From the NCBI GenBank assembly GCA_037126765.1, contig JBBCBC010000007.1:24871667-24935666 (forward strand): 64,000 bases of DNA. The letters run 5' to 3'. The notes under the pieces are model-generated. The model was not told the DNA's origin, made no database searches, and was given only the letters and a program-made list of their open reading frames with translations. The stretch is from Stenogyne calaminthoides (taxonomy: Eukaryota; Streptophyta; Magnoliopsida; Lamiales; Lamiaceae). A program made the translations under genes and the position numbers. Shown one piece after another: positions 23,462 through 35,378 of this stretch; positions within the stretch are counted from its first letter, which is position 1, and each line of letters begins with the position of its first letter.

Positions 23462-26400
23462 TGTAACGCCCCGAATCCAGAATGCCGGCTCTTGCACCTT
23501 CGACACTCTAAACTCGGATCGCCACTTAGTGATTGTAAAATCTGAGCTTAAAAATTTATTTTTTTAAAAATATAACGACAAGCATAAGTATTACAATTTG
23601 CAGCGGAAAGTATTAATGACAAATATAAGTTATGAAAAAGCAATGTGGGCCCGTTTGTTAAAACTAGGTTATGACATTATAATAAAATCAGTCATTTACA
23701 AGATAGCATATATTTTAATCATCGAGCAATCTTTAAAAGAGTTTGTTGCTCGGTATAAGAATAAATTCACCAATCATAAAAGCGAAAACATTTATTTAAA
23801 GAGTCATATCTATATATTATTATCATTAACCAAGGGAAACTCCGTGTCATCCCTGCTACAGCTCCGACCCCTCTAGATTCATTTTTCCTGAAAATATCAA
23901 AGGGTTGAGATAAAAATCTCAGCGGGCAGCTTGTACACTGTTACTCATATTGATCACTAAAATATAATTATCTTGGTATTTTATTAAAGAATTGTTCATA
24001 CGCTTTTGCGTAGATGATTGTGGAGGTTCATACGGAGTCTTTGTGTAGACTCATTCGTAACTTGGTGTCTTATGGTAATCTTATTAGTAGCTTAATTTCA
24101 TAAACATCGATGATATTCATAAGATATCATCCATCATGATCATTCGATCATAAGCATTTCATTTAGATCATTTGGATTCATTTTGGGACACTGGTTGCTC
24201 CGACCACATGCAATCCCCTTGTCTCTTCCAACCTACATCGCATGATAATTATCATGTGGGACACTAGTAACAGCTAGCACGTGCAATCCCCTCTTACATC
24301 TTCCCACCTCCTTCGTGAAATCGCATCTTATGTATCTCGTAAGATACATAGCATATCATTCATAAGGTTGTCTATTTCATTTATTGTTTTCTTGTGTTCT
24401 TGGTCATGGATTTGTGTTTGTTTTAGTCGAGTTCAGAATACACCAACAATCACTGTAACATAAACCACTGCATACAAATAATGTCACCCACCTTATTAAC
24501 TTTTAAGAAAAGTTACAAACTTTGAAACCGTTTTGAGAGTTTGAGTGTGACGGTGATCGTCCGAGCTTTGATTTGAGAAGTACTTCCCCTAGCACAACAT
24601 TTTCATGTTCTCGTCATTAATTACTCTTGATTTAAGTAAATTATTTATAAGTTTATTGATGACGTTAAACTCTGTTCTTAAGATTTTCTTACTCGTGAGT
24701 TTTTGTCAAACTTTTACTTTAAACGGCTATTGAATTTTATTAATGAAAGTCCTAAAATTATTTCTCGAAATAGATCTTAAAGGACTTAAAGTTTGTGGCG
24801 TAAAAGAAAATGAAACACGTAAGGTTTTTGGAGATAAAATTATTCAAATAATCATAATACTATACAATAATCTTTTAAATGTTTCAATATTTAGTTTTGA
24901 CATTTTTCGAAAAGTTAGTGTCTCAAAACTGGGTGATTTTCTTCTATTTTTGCGAGTTGTTTCCCGTTGATTCGCTTATCCGACCGAGACGAAACTTTAG
25001 GGATTTTTAAACTTGTAATCTAAACATTACTGGCACAAAAAATCGTTGGAAAATAGCGAACATAAGTTGGATAAAAGTGTCATGAAAGTCAGGTACTTGA
25101 AACCAATTCCTTGCTCAAAGAAAACTCCCAGTTTTTGTTTTACTTTTAAAATGTACATAACTATTTATAAAATAAACGAAATGACTCAATTTTTCATATT
25201 TAGAAACTAAAGTATATAGAGAATATAATCCTTTTTGTCTTAGTTTAAAAGAAGTTTTTAACAGAAAGTTATAGAAGAGTGAAGTTACCTCCTCCACACT
25301 AAAATTACAGAATTTTCCTAGCACATCACACTTTTCGAAATAAATCATAACTCCGATTCTACCCGATGAAAAATTACGAAAATTTATACGAATATAGTAG
25401 GCTTGATGAATTTTAACTTGCCGTTAGTTTCATCTCAAAATGATTTCTAGAACTCGAGATATGAATTTTTAAATTATTATTTAGAAATTTCGAATAGCAG
25501 TTTTTCTGGAAATTTCAGTTTTCGAGCGACCATGTTTAATCATAAAAACGAGCAGCGTAACGACACCAAAATTGAGTATTGAGACTACGATTATGCACTA
25601 CACATATAAGAGAGAACATAAACATTTTAAAACAGATATTTTCAACGCAAGGAGTACTCGACGGCATAGCCGAAAATCAATCAGAAACAGTTTTGACGTT
25701 TCAACTTGACATATTTGAGCGTAAATTTCGGCAGCATAACGGTAAAATTTTTTAAAACCAAAAATAGGAGCATGACGTCTACACTTCAAGAAATACCTAG
25801 GAGTTCTAAATTAGCAAATTCCAACACATTAAAGCACTAAACAATCTCACCGAATATCATACGAACACAATTTTCTACATATCGAGTTCGGTTAATACCT
25901 TTCGTTGTTCTTCCCTTCTTTTGGCTGGAACGTTGGATGTTTTTAGAGAAGTAGGCCGTTCAAAATTCTCCTAGTTACTTGGAGAAGATGATCTTAGCTT
26001 TGATTCAAAGGAAAAGAGTTGGAAAGTAAGCAAGATGAAGAAAACAAGAGGAAATAAGAGAGTGCTTTCTTAATTCCATGGATTTCAAATATTTACCTCA
26101 AAGATATTCATGGATGGAGGAAGAGCTCGATCAAAAGATGTTTCTTGCTTCCTTGAAGATGATGGTGACCGATGGATTTGGAGGAGAAAGGAGAAAGTGA
26201 GCTCCTTGCTTGGATTGTGGAGAAAAAATGGCAGCGTTTGAGCATGTTTTTGTTGGAAGCAAAGTGTGTGATTGAAAGAATGGAGTTGTATCTATTTATA
26301 GAGGAAGAAGTGAGGGACCGATGGTGTTGGGAAAGAAAGGGAGGAATTTCCAATTTTTGTTAAAAACTATTTTTTTTTGTGCCTTAAGACTAATCCCAAA

Positions 26401-26663
26401 GGTCAAGTAACTATGGCCAAGTATTTCTCCAAAAGCCAAGTAACCGCGTGGTTAAAAATAGTTTAGTTAGAGTTATTTTTATTTTGTGTGATGCTTAATA
26501 ATACTCGGTATTAATCCCACTTCATATCTGTATTGTAAGCTCGTGGTTTTGCTAATTAAAATTCACGGTTTCGTTAGAATTAATTGTTTAGAACTTTTAG
26601 CGATTAAATCGTCATGTTCCGAGACGAAAATTATTTATTTAATTTTTTAATTAAAATTTTTGA
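23462..26663 (-). mobile_element. Long LTR, probably Ty3/gypsy, reverse orientation, truncated
   Basis: The left edge TGTAACGCCCCG is the reverse complement of CGGGGCGTTACA, a common end of plant Ty3/gypsy LTRs. Reading leftward, a TATAAATA box (reverse complement near 26294-26301) is followed by sequence with no ORF, then by motifs usual in such LTRs (CTGCCCGCTGAG near 23918-23930 and CCGCTGCAAATTG near 23597). At the right it is cut by the family III element inserted at 26664. No coding region is seen in its 3.2 kb. The assignment to gypsy is inference. Confidence 0.5.
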
Positions 26664-28408
26664 TGTTGGTCCTGGTGCAAACGAGTCTAACACATGTATG
26701 GGGGGTGGGGGGAATACACGTGTTCAGTGATTTTTAAAACTATTTCTTCACTGAGATTAGGTGGGTCAGGTTGTCCTGAGAAGCACAAATTGCCCTGAGT
26801 CAAAGTCCACTGAGACAATGATCCTGAGCAACTTTCAGAAGCTTCAGATTAGCCCACTGATCTTGAGTTTTATCAGAGATCCTGAGAAGCTTGGATCAGA
26901 TAATTATCTTACTGAATACTCAGTAGAGTTAGTTCAGTTTGGTAACTATCTGTTCTAGCTAATCAAGAGTGCGGAATTGTTGGCCCTAAGTTTATACTCG
27001 TTTTAACTTGCTGAAAAACTCTTCCTTAATAAAACAGTGGTTAAGGTTGTGAATCAGTTAATGCACATTCAATGGATTGATTCCAACCGAGTATCAGTAA
27101 ACTATGCTTTTAGTGAAAAACATGCAACAGATAAAATGCAGTAAAGAAAGCAAACAACACAGCAATTATAGTGGTTCAGAGACTCAAGCTCCTACGTCCA
27201 CTCTCTCTGATCTTCAGAGAAATTCCTTAACATACTTCCTAAAGCTTTCAGGCTGACTGACTGCAGCTTACTAACTTTTCTACCTTGAGTTTTCTGGCTG
27301 ACTCACTGCAGCTTACTAACTCAACACACACAAGCTTTCTGACTGTCTAAAATAGTTTACTCGCTTCTTCTCTAGAGTTTTCTGGATGACTAAACTGCAG
27401 CTTACTCACTCTTTACAACTCTAACTCACCAACAAATCACACACACTCAAACTACCTTATCAAAGGGTTTGGGTTTGGTTGTTTTCCAACTAGGGTGAGA
27501 TATCCTTTACAATAAGAACAAATGCAAAGGCTATGATATCTCTACTAAGATTTAGATATATCTATCAAATCTAGGCTTAGTGTAATGAGCTCTCTTCAAT
27601 GTGAAACACTTGGGAAATTCTAGGTTTTTCGAGTGCTTCAATTTGCAAGAATACGAATGAGCTCTGGAGTTGCTTTGATTTCCCGTAACCTTGCAATGGT
27701 GAAGGTCACTGGTATTTATAGGCAACTTCTCCAAGGCCACTCTTTGAAAAACTATCCGTTTGAAGAGATAGCATCAAAAGTTTCCTCTTCTGGTTATTGA
27801 TGAACGAATATTTTGTGTTTTGAACACACCCTTGCATGTTTTAGGAAATATGCAGCCATGTAGCCAATCACCAATTTCTGCAAACTAGAAGATATCAGTC
27901 TGACATTTCTTCAGTGAGATATCGCTTTCAGTGTCAGTAAAGTACGTTGTTGTTGCCTCCTCATTCGTCGAAGTCTTCCTTTGAACAGAGAAAAATAGAA
28001 CGACACTTTTTAAGTTGACCTTTCTGATCTGATATGTTCCTTAATGTCCAAAAACGTCTAACATTCTATTTGTTTGTACTAGGAATGAACATAACATTAT
28101 TCCATTAAGATAGTGGTTCAGGGTCCTTTTTGTTCAGTACACAAACAGTCTTCAGGATCTTCGGGTCTTCAGGATATTTCTGATCTTACTCAATGTTATC
28201 TGAGTCTTCAGGATTCTTCTGAGTCTTGAGTCTTTACTAAAAATTTCCTGATCTATATCTGCTGACTATACATGGTGCAGATAATCCCGAGTCCTAGTGT
28301 CTATTGAAATCTGATCCTGATCCTTTACTATCAAGATGTCCTGATACATGTCATACTCAGGGGTTTTGGGATCTAATCAAAATCTTTTATTAAATTCATC
28401 TCCCAACA
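26664..28408 (-). mobile_element. 3' LTR of the host family III element (1745 bp)
   Basis: On the minus strand it begins TGTTGGGAGATG at 28408, after a polypurine tract, and ends at 26664 with ACCAGGACCAACA. It contains the G-box and poly-C block in degenerate form (near 26692-26725) and a TATTTATA (reverse TATA) near 27713. The CCAACGG motif is mutated here. The left flank TTTGA would be the target duplication, but its partner is out of view. Confidence 0.9.
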
Positions 28409-28665
28409 ATTTCCCCCTTTTTGATGATGCCAAAACCATCTTGTTACAGATATGCGAACATAATAAACCTATCATCTATTCAGGTTTCAATTCCTATAAC
28501 AGATAAAGATTTAAATGGCAACCATCAATCATAAATCAGTAAGATAATGAGATATTATCTTTTCAGAACAAAAGCCATCAGTAGAGTTTTCATTAATCAG
28601 AAAAGTTAAGTACAGGATACAAGGTTGATCCTACTCTACTGAATATCAAAAGATAAAATACATCA
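28409..28665 (-). other. Polypurine tract and 3' untranslated region of the host element
   Basis: The reverse complement of AAAAAGGGGGAAAT lies at 28409-28422, directly beside the LTR. The rest is non-coding and resembles 15820-16064 and 35143-35378. Confidence 0.8.
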
Positions 28666-29473
28666 TTATTCTTCCTCAGATTCAATATCATCAGCTGGTG
28701 GGTCAAGATTGAACATTCCATAGTATCTTTTCTTCAGCTCTTCTCTTTCCTGAATGGTCCTTGCATCATTTCCTGTCAACTCCAAGTAGTTGGCTTGATC
28801 CACAAAGTCTGCATGGATGAAATCGAAGTTGATCATCCCGTTTCTGAACTTGGGTGGATGGTACTTCATCTGTCCTGGAGCTTTTAACTGATATCCCAGA
28901 GTGTCAAACAGATTAAACCATTTCTGACACATATCAGTGAAATTCCTCAGAAGATATGCAATAAATGCATCATCTCTGTCAGCAATAGGACGAGGCCAAA
29001 CTTGTAGAACATCATAGTTGAATACAAATTCTCTCTTGGCAAGCTCCCATTTATCGTTCATCTCAATAGGCATCCACTTATCAGTATGGGGCCATTGCCT
29101 CTTCCTTGATTTTGTGCCTCTCCTCCTTAGGACAAATCTTTGGAATCCTCCCCTGATCCTCTTAGCATCTTTTCTGGCCTTTCTGGTCATCTCTGATCCT
29201 AACACAGATACCGCAGCTTTTCTTTTCTTCTCAGCTTCAATCATCTTTACTGACTTGTGCCAATCCCAGTTCAATCTCTTGGAGGCCACATCATATTCAC
29301 CAAATCCCTCTTTGAAGAGTTCATCGGTTTCAGATTCTTCACTTTTATGTTCCTCAACTTCAGAGAACTCCCCGGAAAATCTCCTCCTGATTGGCTTTTC
29401 TACAGCAGGAATCACTTGGGATTTTTCAGGAATAGGAATCAGGACACCATGAGCCTCTCCCATCTTGCTTGAC
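28666..29473 (-). pseudogene. Third ORF of the host element, C-terminal part
   Basis: It encodes about 265 residues, ending in an acidic tail at the stop at 28666. It contains a basic segment RRGTKSRKRQWPHTDKWMP, then DAFIAYLLRNF and RYYGMFNLDPP, which correspond to EAFIEYLL and RYYGMFNLE in the other copies. The frame is open across this piece. Its upstream side is cut at 29473 by a solo LTR, with the continuation at 31095-32786. No catalytic motif or membrane segment is seen. The middle is highly charged, as expected for a structural or nucleic-acid-binding protein, but the function is unknown. Confidence 0.75.
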
Positions 29474-31094
29474 TATTTGTCCTGGGGAAAAACCCATGAA
29501 ATGCAGAAAAATCATGAAATGCATATAAAAGAGGGGTGAGGGAATGGTGATTCCAAGTTTTTTACTTTTAAGACCATGTGTTGTGTTTTGCTTATAACCA
29601 AATGCATATGACAAGATAAGAACATAAAGCAATAAAGAACACAACAAAGTATAGTGGTTCGGAGACTCAAGCTCCTACATCCACTCTCCCTGTTCCTAGG
29701 GAAATTCCTTCAATCGGGACTTATCACCCTTCACGGGATCGCCTACAAGCTTTCAGGCTAACTCACTGTAGCTTACTCACTTCTTCTACATTTGAGTTTT
29801 CCTGGCTGACTACTCTGCAGCTTACTTACTCAAACACACACAAGCTTTCTGACTATCCAAGATAGTTTACTCACTTCTTCTCTAGAGTTTTCTGGCTGAC
29901 TACTCTGCAGCTTACTCACTCTTTACAACTCCAACAATCACACAAACTACCTAACAATAGGGTTTGGGTTTGGTTGGTGTCTCCAACTAGGTTGAGATAT
30001 TTCCGTACATTTGTTTTGCCTCAATGCTAAGGTTGGGAAAATCTCTCTAAGCTTAGGATATATCGTGGGTTGCTTAGATTGGGTTTTAGAACACTCTTGA
30101 ATATATTTGTATGTCTACAGACTTGTGTTCTATGGTGGGAATGCTTGAGTATATGGCTCTTAGCTCGGTAGCATCTTTTTCCACATTCTCCACCTTTAAT
30201 TTGATGGAAGATCTTGTATTTATAGTGTGGATTTGAATGTTACTGTTGGAGAGAATCACATTCTAATCCATACTATTATGTAAGTTCTGCAGCTTCTTCA
30301 GGCTGGTTGTCTTCCTCTCATTGGTCCACGTCAGCTGAATCTAACAGCTATATTCTTCAGGATCTTCTGAGTCTTCAGGTTCTCTGAGTCTCCGGGTTCT
30401 CTGAGTCTCAGGTTTCTTGATTCAGCAGACTTCTCTTCAGCGGACCTTGTCTGATCAGGCATACTAACACTCAGGCTGACTGAGTTCAGTTCTTCTGACT
30501 TCAGACATCCTGACCCTCAGGTCACTTTTACTCACTGACCCTCAAGTCACTTGACTCAGGCTATCTGATTTCTTCTTGCCTGATCTGATCAGTAGAGCTG
30601 ATCAGATCAACACATCTTCAGGTCAACATATCAGGATAACATCAGGTCAGTACATCAGGTTAGCATATCAGGTTATCATATCTGATCTCGATCACGTCTG
30701 ATCTTGATCAGTCTCATTTGCTCCTCTTCTGATCTGCAACCTTCTCTTCTGATCTTCTGGTCAGTTTCTTTCTGATCAGCTTGTCTGCTCTTCTGATCAC
30801 CATATCAGCTCGTCTGTTCTTCTGATCATCTGATCAGGTCTGTTCTGGTCATCTGATCTTCTGATCAGCTGGCTTAGCTTTTCTTCTCTTCTGATTTTGT
30901 ACAGCTCATCAGTTAACTCCGGAACTCATCTTACTCATCTGATCTTGATCAGTCTCATCTGCAGCCTCGTCTGATCTCGATCATCTACTTCTGGTTTCGT
31001 GAGTTCCCCCTCAACTTGTTATCTGTAAATTAACTTCAATAACACAAGTTGATAATGTTTTGGCATAAATCATCAAAACTAAAATATCCCAACA
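29474..31094 (-). mobile_element. Solo LTR, family II, in the host third ORF (TSD TTGAC)
   Basis: On the minus strand it begins TGTTGGGATATTTTAG (31094) and ends ...GGACAAATA (29474), the last CA having changed to TA. It is flanked by exact TTGAC copies (29469-29473 and 31095-31099). The inverted-repeat core promoter is at 30229-30269 with one mismatch in the arms, and CCAACGG has become CCAACAG. The arms of the interrupted ORF continue on both sides. Confidence 0.93.
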
Positions 31095-31099
31095 TTGAC

Positions 31100-32786
31100 C
31101 CATGAGCCCTCTACCTTTTTATACGTTCCTGAATAATCTCAGCAGTAGCCTCAGGACGTACTGACACTTCAGGCTCTTTCCTCTTCCCTTTGGATACAAT
31201 AACTTCTTCCTGGGTCAGTAATTTCCCTTCAATAGCTGGAAGCTTCTCGAGCATATCATAACTTTCCCCCTTTTTGGCATCATAGTTGACCAAAATTTGT
31301 GAAAGGGTTCTGTCCATGTGCAGCTGCTCACGCCCAACTGATCGAAGTTCAACAGCAATATGAAAATTTTCATCCTGAAGTCTCTGCAGCACATTCAGAT
31401 CAGTTCTTGTATCCTTAGCAAGACCACCATAAGTAGCCTGTATCTTGGTCATGAGTGATGAACTCATTTCCTCAACAACTACCTTAATTAACTCTTCGGT
31501 CCTGGTCTTCATCAAATCTTCCAACATACTTGTCCTCAACAAAAACTTCTTCTCCATCTCTGCTAACACATCTCTAGATATATCACCCAGTATAGTATGC
31601 ATCTCAGTAAACTTATTATCAATAGATGTAGACAATGAAGTTACCTGATCTGCCTTAACCATTGATATGCTCATAAGATCAACCATGGCTCCCTGAGAAG
31701 TTTGAACTTCAGTAATCTTGGTTACTTGATCAACCAGAGGCTCAAGTTTAGAAATCTGATCAACAATGGGCTCAAGCTAGGTCAGCTTCTCCAAGATAGG
31801 TGTGAGATCAACAGTGGGTGGTGGAGGAATAAGAATTTCAGCATCTGTCTGCACCCCTGTATCAGTCATTTATATGATCTTCACCTCAGGTTCCCTTGGG
31901 TATTGGACAGTCTGGCCAAATGTGATCATTTGCAAGGGAGGAGCATCCTGAACTTGTTCCCCCTGAAGTTTAGCCTCAACACTTGAACCAGCTTCCTTCA
32001 GCCTGTCCCTTTAAGGAATGATATCTGCGGATTTGCCCTGAGTGGGATCCTGATCTTCTTCGTCCTGACCTCCTTTTTCACCTTCAGCCTGAGTGGCTGG
32101 CTCTCTTTCAGCAAGCTTCCTCAGCACGAGTTGGTCAAACTCTGCTGGTTTTATCCTTAGTCTTCTCTTCCCTAATTTTGAGAAGGCATCAAGCTCTGCT
32201 ACCTCCTCAGCCCAAAACTCCTTGCCCCTGAAGTTGCCAATCCTGAGCATCATAGCAAAAGATTGATTGACAATCAACATGTAGGTCTTCAGTCTAAAGA
32301 ACATATCCTGTAGGTCAGGATAGTTCCCCAACCCTGGATATTTGTCTAGCATAAATCTCTCTGCTTTCTGCCTCCACTCTTTTTCTTCAGCCTCACCTTT
32401 CCTGATTTCAGGACAAGGTACCTCCTCTTCAGAGCTAGAATGAGCCTCTGAAGGAATGGAAATATATGGCTCTGAGGGTTGTGTGGGTGGGAGGGTCATT
32501 TGACTATCTTCAACAGGTTTTTGAGAACCTGCGAAGATTTCTTGGGTAATCCTATCATCACCAATACTAGTACCAAGTACTTCAGTAAAGACGTCCTTCT
32601 CTCCTCCACCTCCAAAAGGATTTAAGTCCTGAGTGGTCTCTGCCGCAGTTGCCTGAGAGACAGCTTTGGCAAGTGTATCAAGAGGGGATTTTACTCCCGA
32701 CTCTTGTTCCCGAATGGTTTTGAGTTTCCTTTTCTTCTTCTTCTTTTTGCTCTTCTTGAGCCTTCTTCTTCTCACCAATTTCCCTC
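31100..32786 (-). pseudogene. Third ORF of the host element, middle part
   Basis: It continues the frame from 46972 and leads into 29473. From the right it holds a Lys-rich stretch (about 32690-32780), a Ser/Glu/Pro-rich linker, the family block with KYPGLGNYPDLQDMFFRL (about 32280-32340) and FRGKEFWAEE, and then a long coiled-coil-like region (31111-31686). Stops near 31870 and 32010 break it. The same order of parts is seen at 12292-15819 and 35379-38897, which supports the reconstruction. The function is unknown. The block around PDLQDMFF is the best-conserved part of the family. Confidence 0.75.
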
Positions 32787-35128
32787 TGTTGGTCCCGGTG
32801 CTAACGAGTCTCACATGTGTGTGGGGGGGGAATACACGTGTTCAGTGATTTTTAAAACTTTTCTTTCACTGAGGTTAGATGGGTCGGAGTTATCTGATGA
32901 TTTTGCCTGAGAAGCACGGATTGCCTTGAGTCAAAGTCTCTTGAGACAATGATCTGAACTTGCTTTTTTATCGAAACTTTATTAGCCCAGGCCCGAGCTT
33001 TGAGTTTATCGGAGATCTGAGGCGCTTGGATCGGATAATTATCTTCTTGAACCCTCGATGGGAGTTAATCGTTTTAGTAAATATCTGTTTTTATGTAGCT
33101 CAATCACCGAATGGTTTTAGGCCCTCTAAGTTTATACTTTCGTTTTTAAACTTTGACAAAATCTTCCCTTCAATAAAAAGCGCTGATTAAGGTTGTGATC
33201 AATTTGATGCAAGTTCGATCAGATTGGTTTCAATTGAATATCGTGAACTAACTTTTCAACTCTTTTTGGTCAATAACAATGCGATCTTGGAGAAAGCAAA
33301 ACAACACATCAATTATAGTGGTTCGGAACCTTTCAAGCTTTTGGGCAATTCTCTACTTTTCCTAATATTCCTTAACCATTTTCTAAAGCTTTTAGTCTTC
33401 AAACCTTAAATATACTTTTCTACCATCATCAAACACTCACTTAAGAGGAAACTAAATATAACACACACATCTGTTCCACTACCTCAAGTAGTTTTCAAAG
33501 AGTCTTCTCTAAGAGTTTTTAAATACCAAAGGAATATTTGCTTTTACATTGAGAGGCTTACTAAATTTTTAAGCAACTCAAACTCACCAACAAAACACAA
33601 ATTGAAGCACCTTAACAAAGGGTTTGGGTTTTGGTTTGTTTCAACTAGGGTGAGATATCCTTTAGAATAAGAACTAATTCTAATATCTCTTATAAGATTT
33701 GGATATATCTATCCTCTAAAATAGTGAGAGCTCTCTCAATGTGAAACAGATATCCTAGGGTTTTTACATTATTTCAATTTGCAAAGGATATCTCATAAGC
33801 TCTTGAAAACTTTGAAATTTCCCAAACCTCTCAATGTAAAGGTAGTTTGTTTGGTTTTTATCTTGAGTTAGAGTTTATAGAGTTAGTAAACTTCAAACAC
33901 CAAGATTACTCTTTGAAAACTTTAGAGAAGAAGTTAGAAGAGATAACTTTATGGTAGTCCTCTTAACACTTGTTTGATTGAGTTAGTATATTTAAGGTTT
34001 GAACAAAACTTGCATGTTTTTAAAAATATCTGACCATGTAGTTAATCACCAATTTTGCGGTTAAGGAACTTAAGACTCTTGAGAGAGATTCGAGGAGCTC
34101 TGTCCGAACCACTATAATTGCCGTGTTGTTTTGTTTTTGTCTTCCTTATCCTGTTGGTTCTTGTTTCATGAATGTATAGTTCAAAACAATTCTTTTGGAA
34201 CCAATCTCTCTGAATAGAGACAAATTGAAACAACACATAGACTTAGTTCCTTTTTTTTATTGAAGGGAAATTTTTGGGCAAACCTAAAACGAATATAAAC
34301 TTTTTCTCCATTTTTTTAGTCTTGAGTAGCTAGAAATATAGTCACCAAAATCAACAACTCTACCGAGGGTTCAATAAGATATTTATCTCTTCCAAGCCCC
34401 TCAGATCTCTCAATAAACTCAGTTTATTTGCCTATTAATCTGAAGCTTCAAAGTTGCATTGAGATCATTGTCTCAAAGGACTTTGACTTTCGGTAATCCG
34501 TTAGAAGCTCAGTAAGGCAAAATCATCAAGATAACCTGACCCATCTTACCTTAGTGAAAGAAAAGTTTTAAAAATCACTGAACACGTGTATTCCCCCCCC
34601 ATACACGTGTGAGACTTGTTAGCACCGGGACCAACAGATTATATTCAGTGCCTCTGAACATTCAGGTTATCTTGAGTATTGATGATCTTCTTGAGTCTTG
34701 ATAACTCTTTGGGTCTTGATATCTTCTCGAGTCTTGATGTCTTCATTGACATACTGAGTCTTCAATGTCTTCATTGGCATCTTGAGTCTGATGTCTTCGG
34801 TGACATCTTGAGTCTTCCTTTGTCTTGACAACTTCTTGAGTCTTCATTGTCTTCAGCAACTTACTGAGTCTTCAGTGTCTTTAGCAACTTACTGAGTCTT
34901 TAGTGTCTTCAGTGACATACTGAGTCTTCAGTGTCTTCAGTTACTTACTGAGTCTTCAGTGTCTTCAAAATCTAACCTGATCTATATCTGCTGACTATAC
35001 ATGGTGTAGATAACTTCTGAACAATCTATCTTTGAACCCCGACGATCTATCAAGATTATCCTGAACATGTCATACTCAGGGTTTTTGGGATCTAATCAAA
35101 ACTTCTTTATTAAATTCATATCCCAACA
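32787..35128 (-). mobile_element. 3' LTR of the inner element, with inverted strand-mixed segment
   Basis: It begins on the minus strand at 35128 after a polypurine tract and ends TGTTGGTCCCGGTG at 32787. Positions 34637-35128 and 32787-about 33870 are in minus orientation. Between them, about 33880-34636 ends in a plus-oriented LTR terminus (GCACCGGGACCAACA, 34622-34636) and alternates motifs from both strands. The plain family III LTR has no such insert. Confidence 0.8.
34655..34965. repeat. 28-bp tandem repeat in a family III LTR
   Basis: The unit is close to ACTTACTGAGTCTTCAGTG plus a TCTTCAGCA tail. At least four clear units lie at 34850-34965, with more degenerate ones to the left. The related array in the 5' LTR is at about 46500-46800. 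The units abut without spacers. Confidence 0.75.
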
Positions 35129-35378
35129 ATTTCCCCCTTTTTGATGATGCCAAAACCATCTTGTTACATTTAAGAAAACCTAACCTATCCCCAGGTTTCA
35201 GTTTATCTATTACAACCAAAATGGTATTTCTCCAATCAAGTTCTTTAACAATCTGGCATATCAAGACATGTAAAAAGATAATGAGATATTATCTTTGAGC
35301 ATTATGATAAAATTTTCAATGATGTAGGATAAGAGTTACAGATTACAATGAAAAAAAAAATACAGAAGTACAAAGTCT
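35129..35378 (-). other. Polypurine tract and 3' untranslated region of the inner element
   Basis: The reverse complement of AAAAAGGGGGAAAT lies at 35129-35142, directly beside the LTR. Beyond it is AT-rich non-coding sequence up to the third-ORF stop at 35379. Confidence 0.8.

Noticed and set aside
21453..25789. Several 60- to 90-codon frames in the AT-rich middle
   Set aside because: Their composition is that of non-coding AT-rich DNA, and they overlap MITE and LTR remnants. No start context, homology or splice structure suggests a gene.
29018..29452. 144-codon plus-strand frame
   Set aside because: Antisense shadow of the host third ORF, with hydrophobic residues caused by the reversed charged codons.
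34655..34965. 28-bp direct repeats resembling a CRISPR array
   Set aside because: The units abut without spacers, vary in sequence and lie inside a plant retrotransposon LTR.
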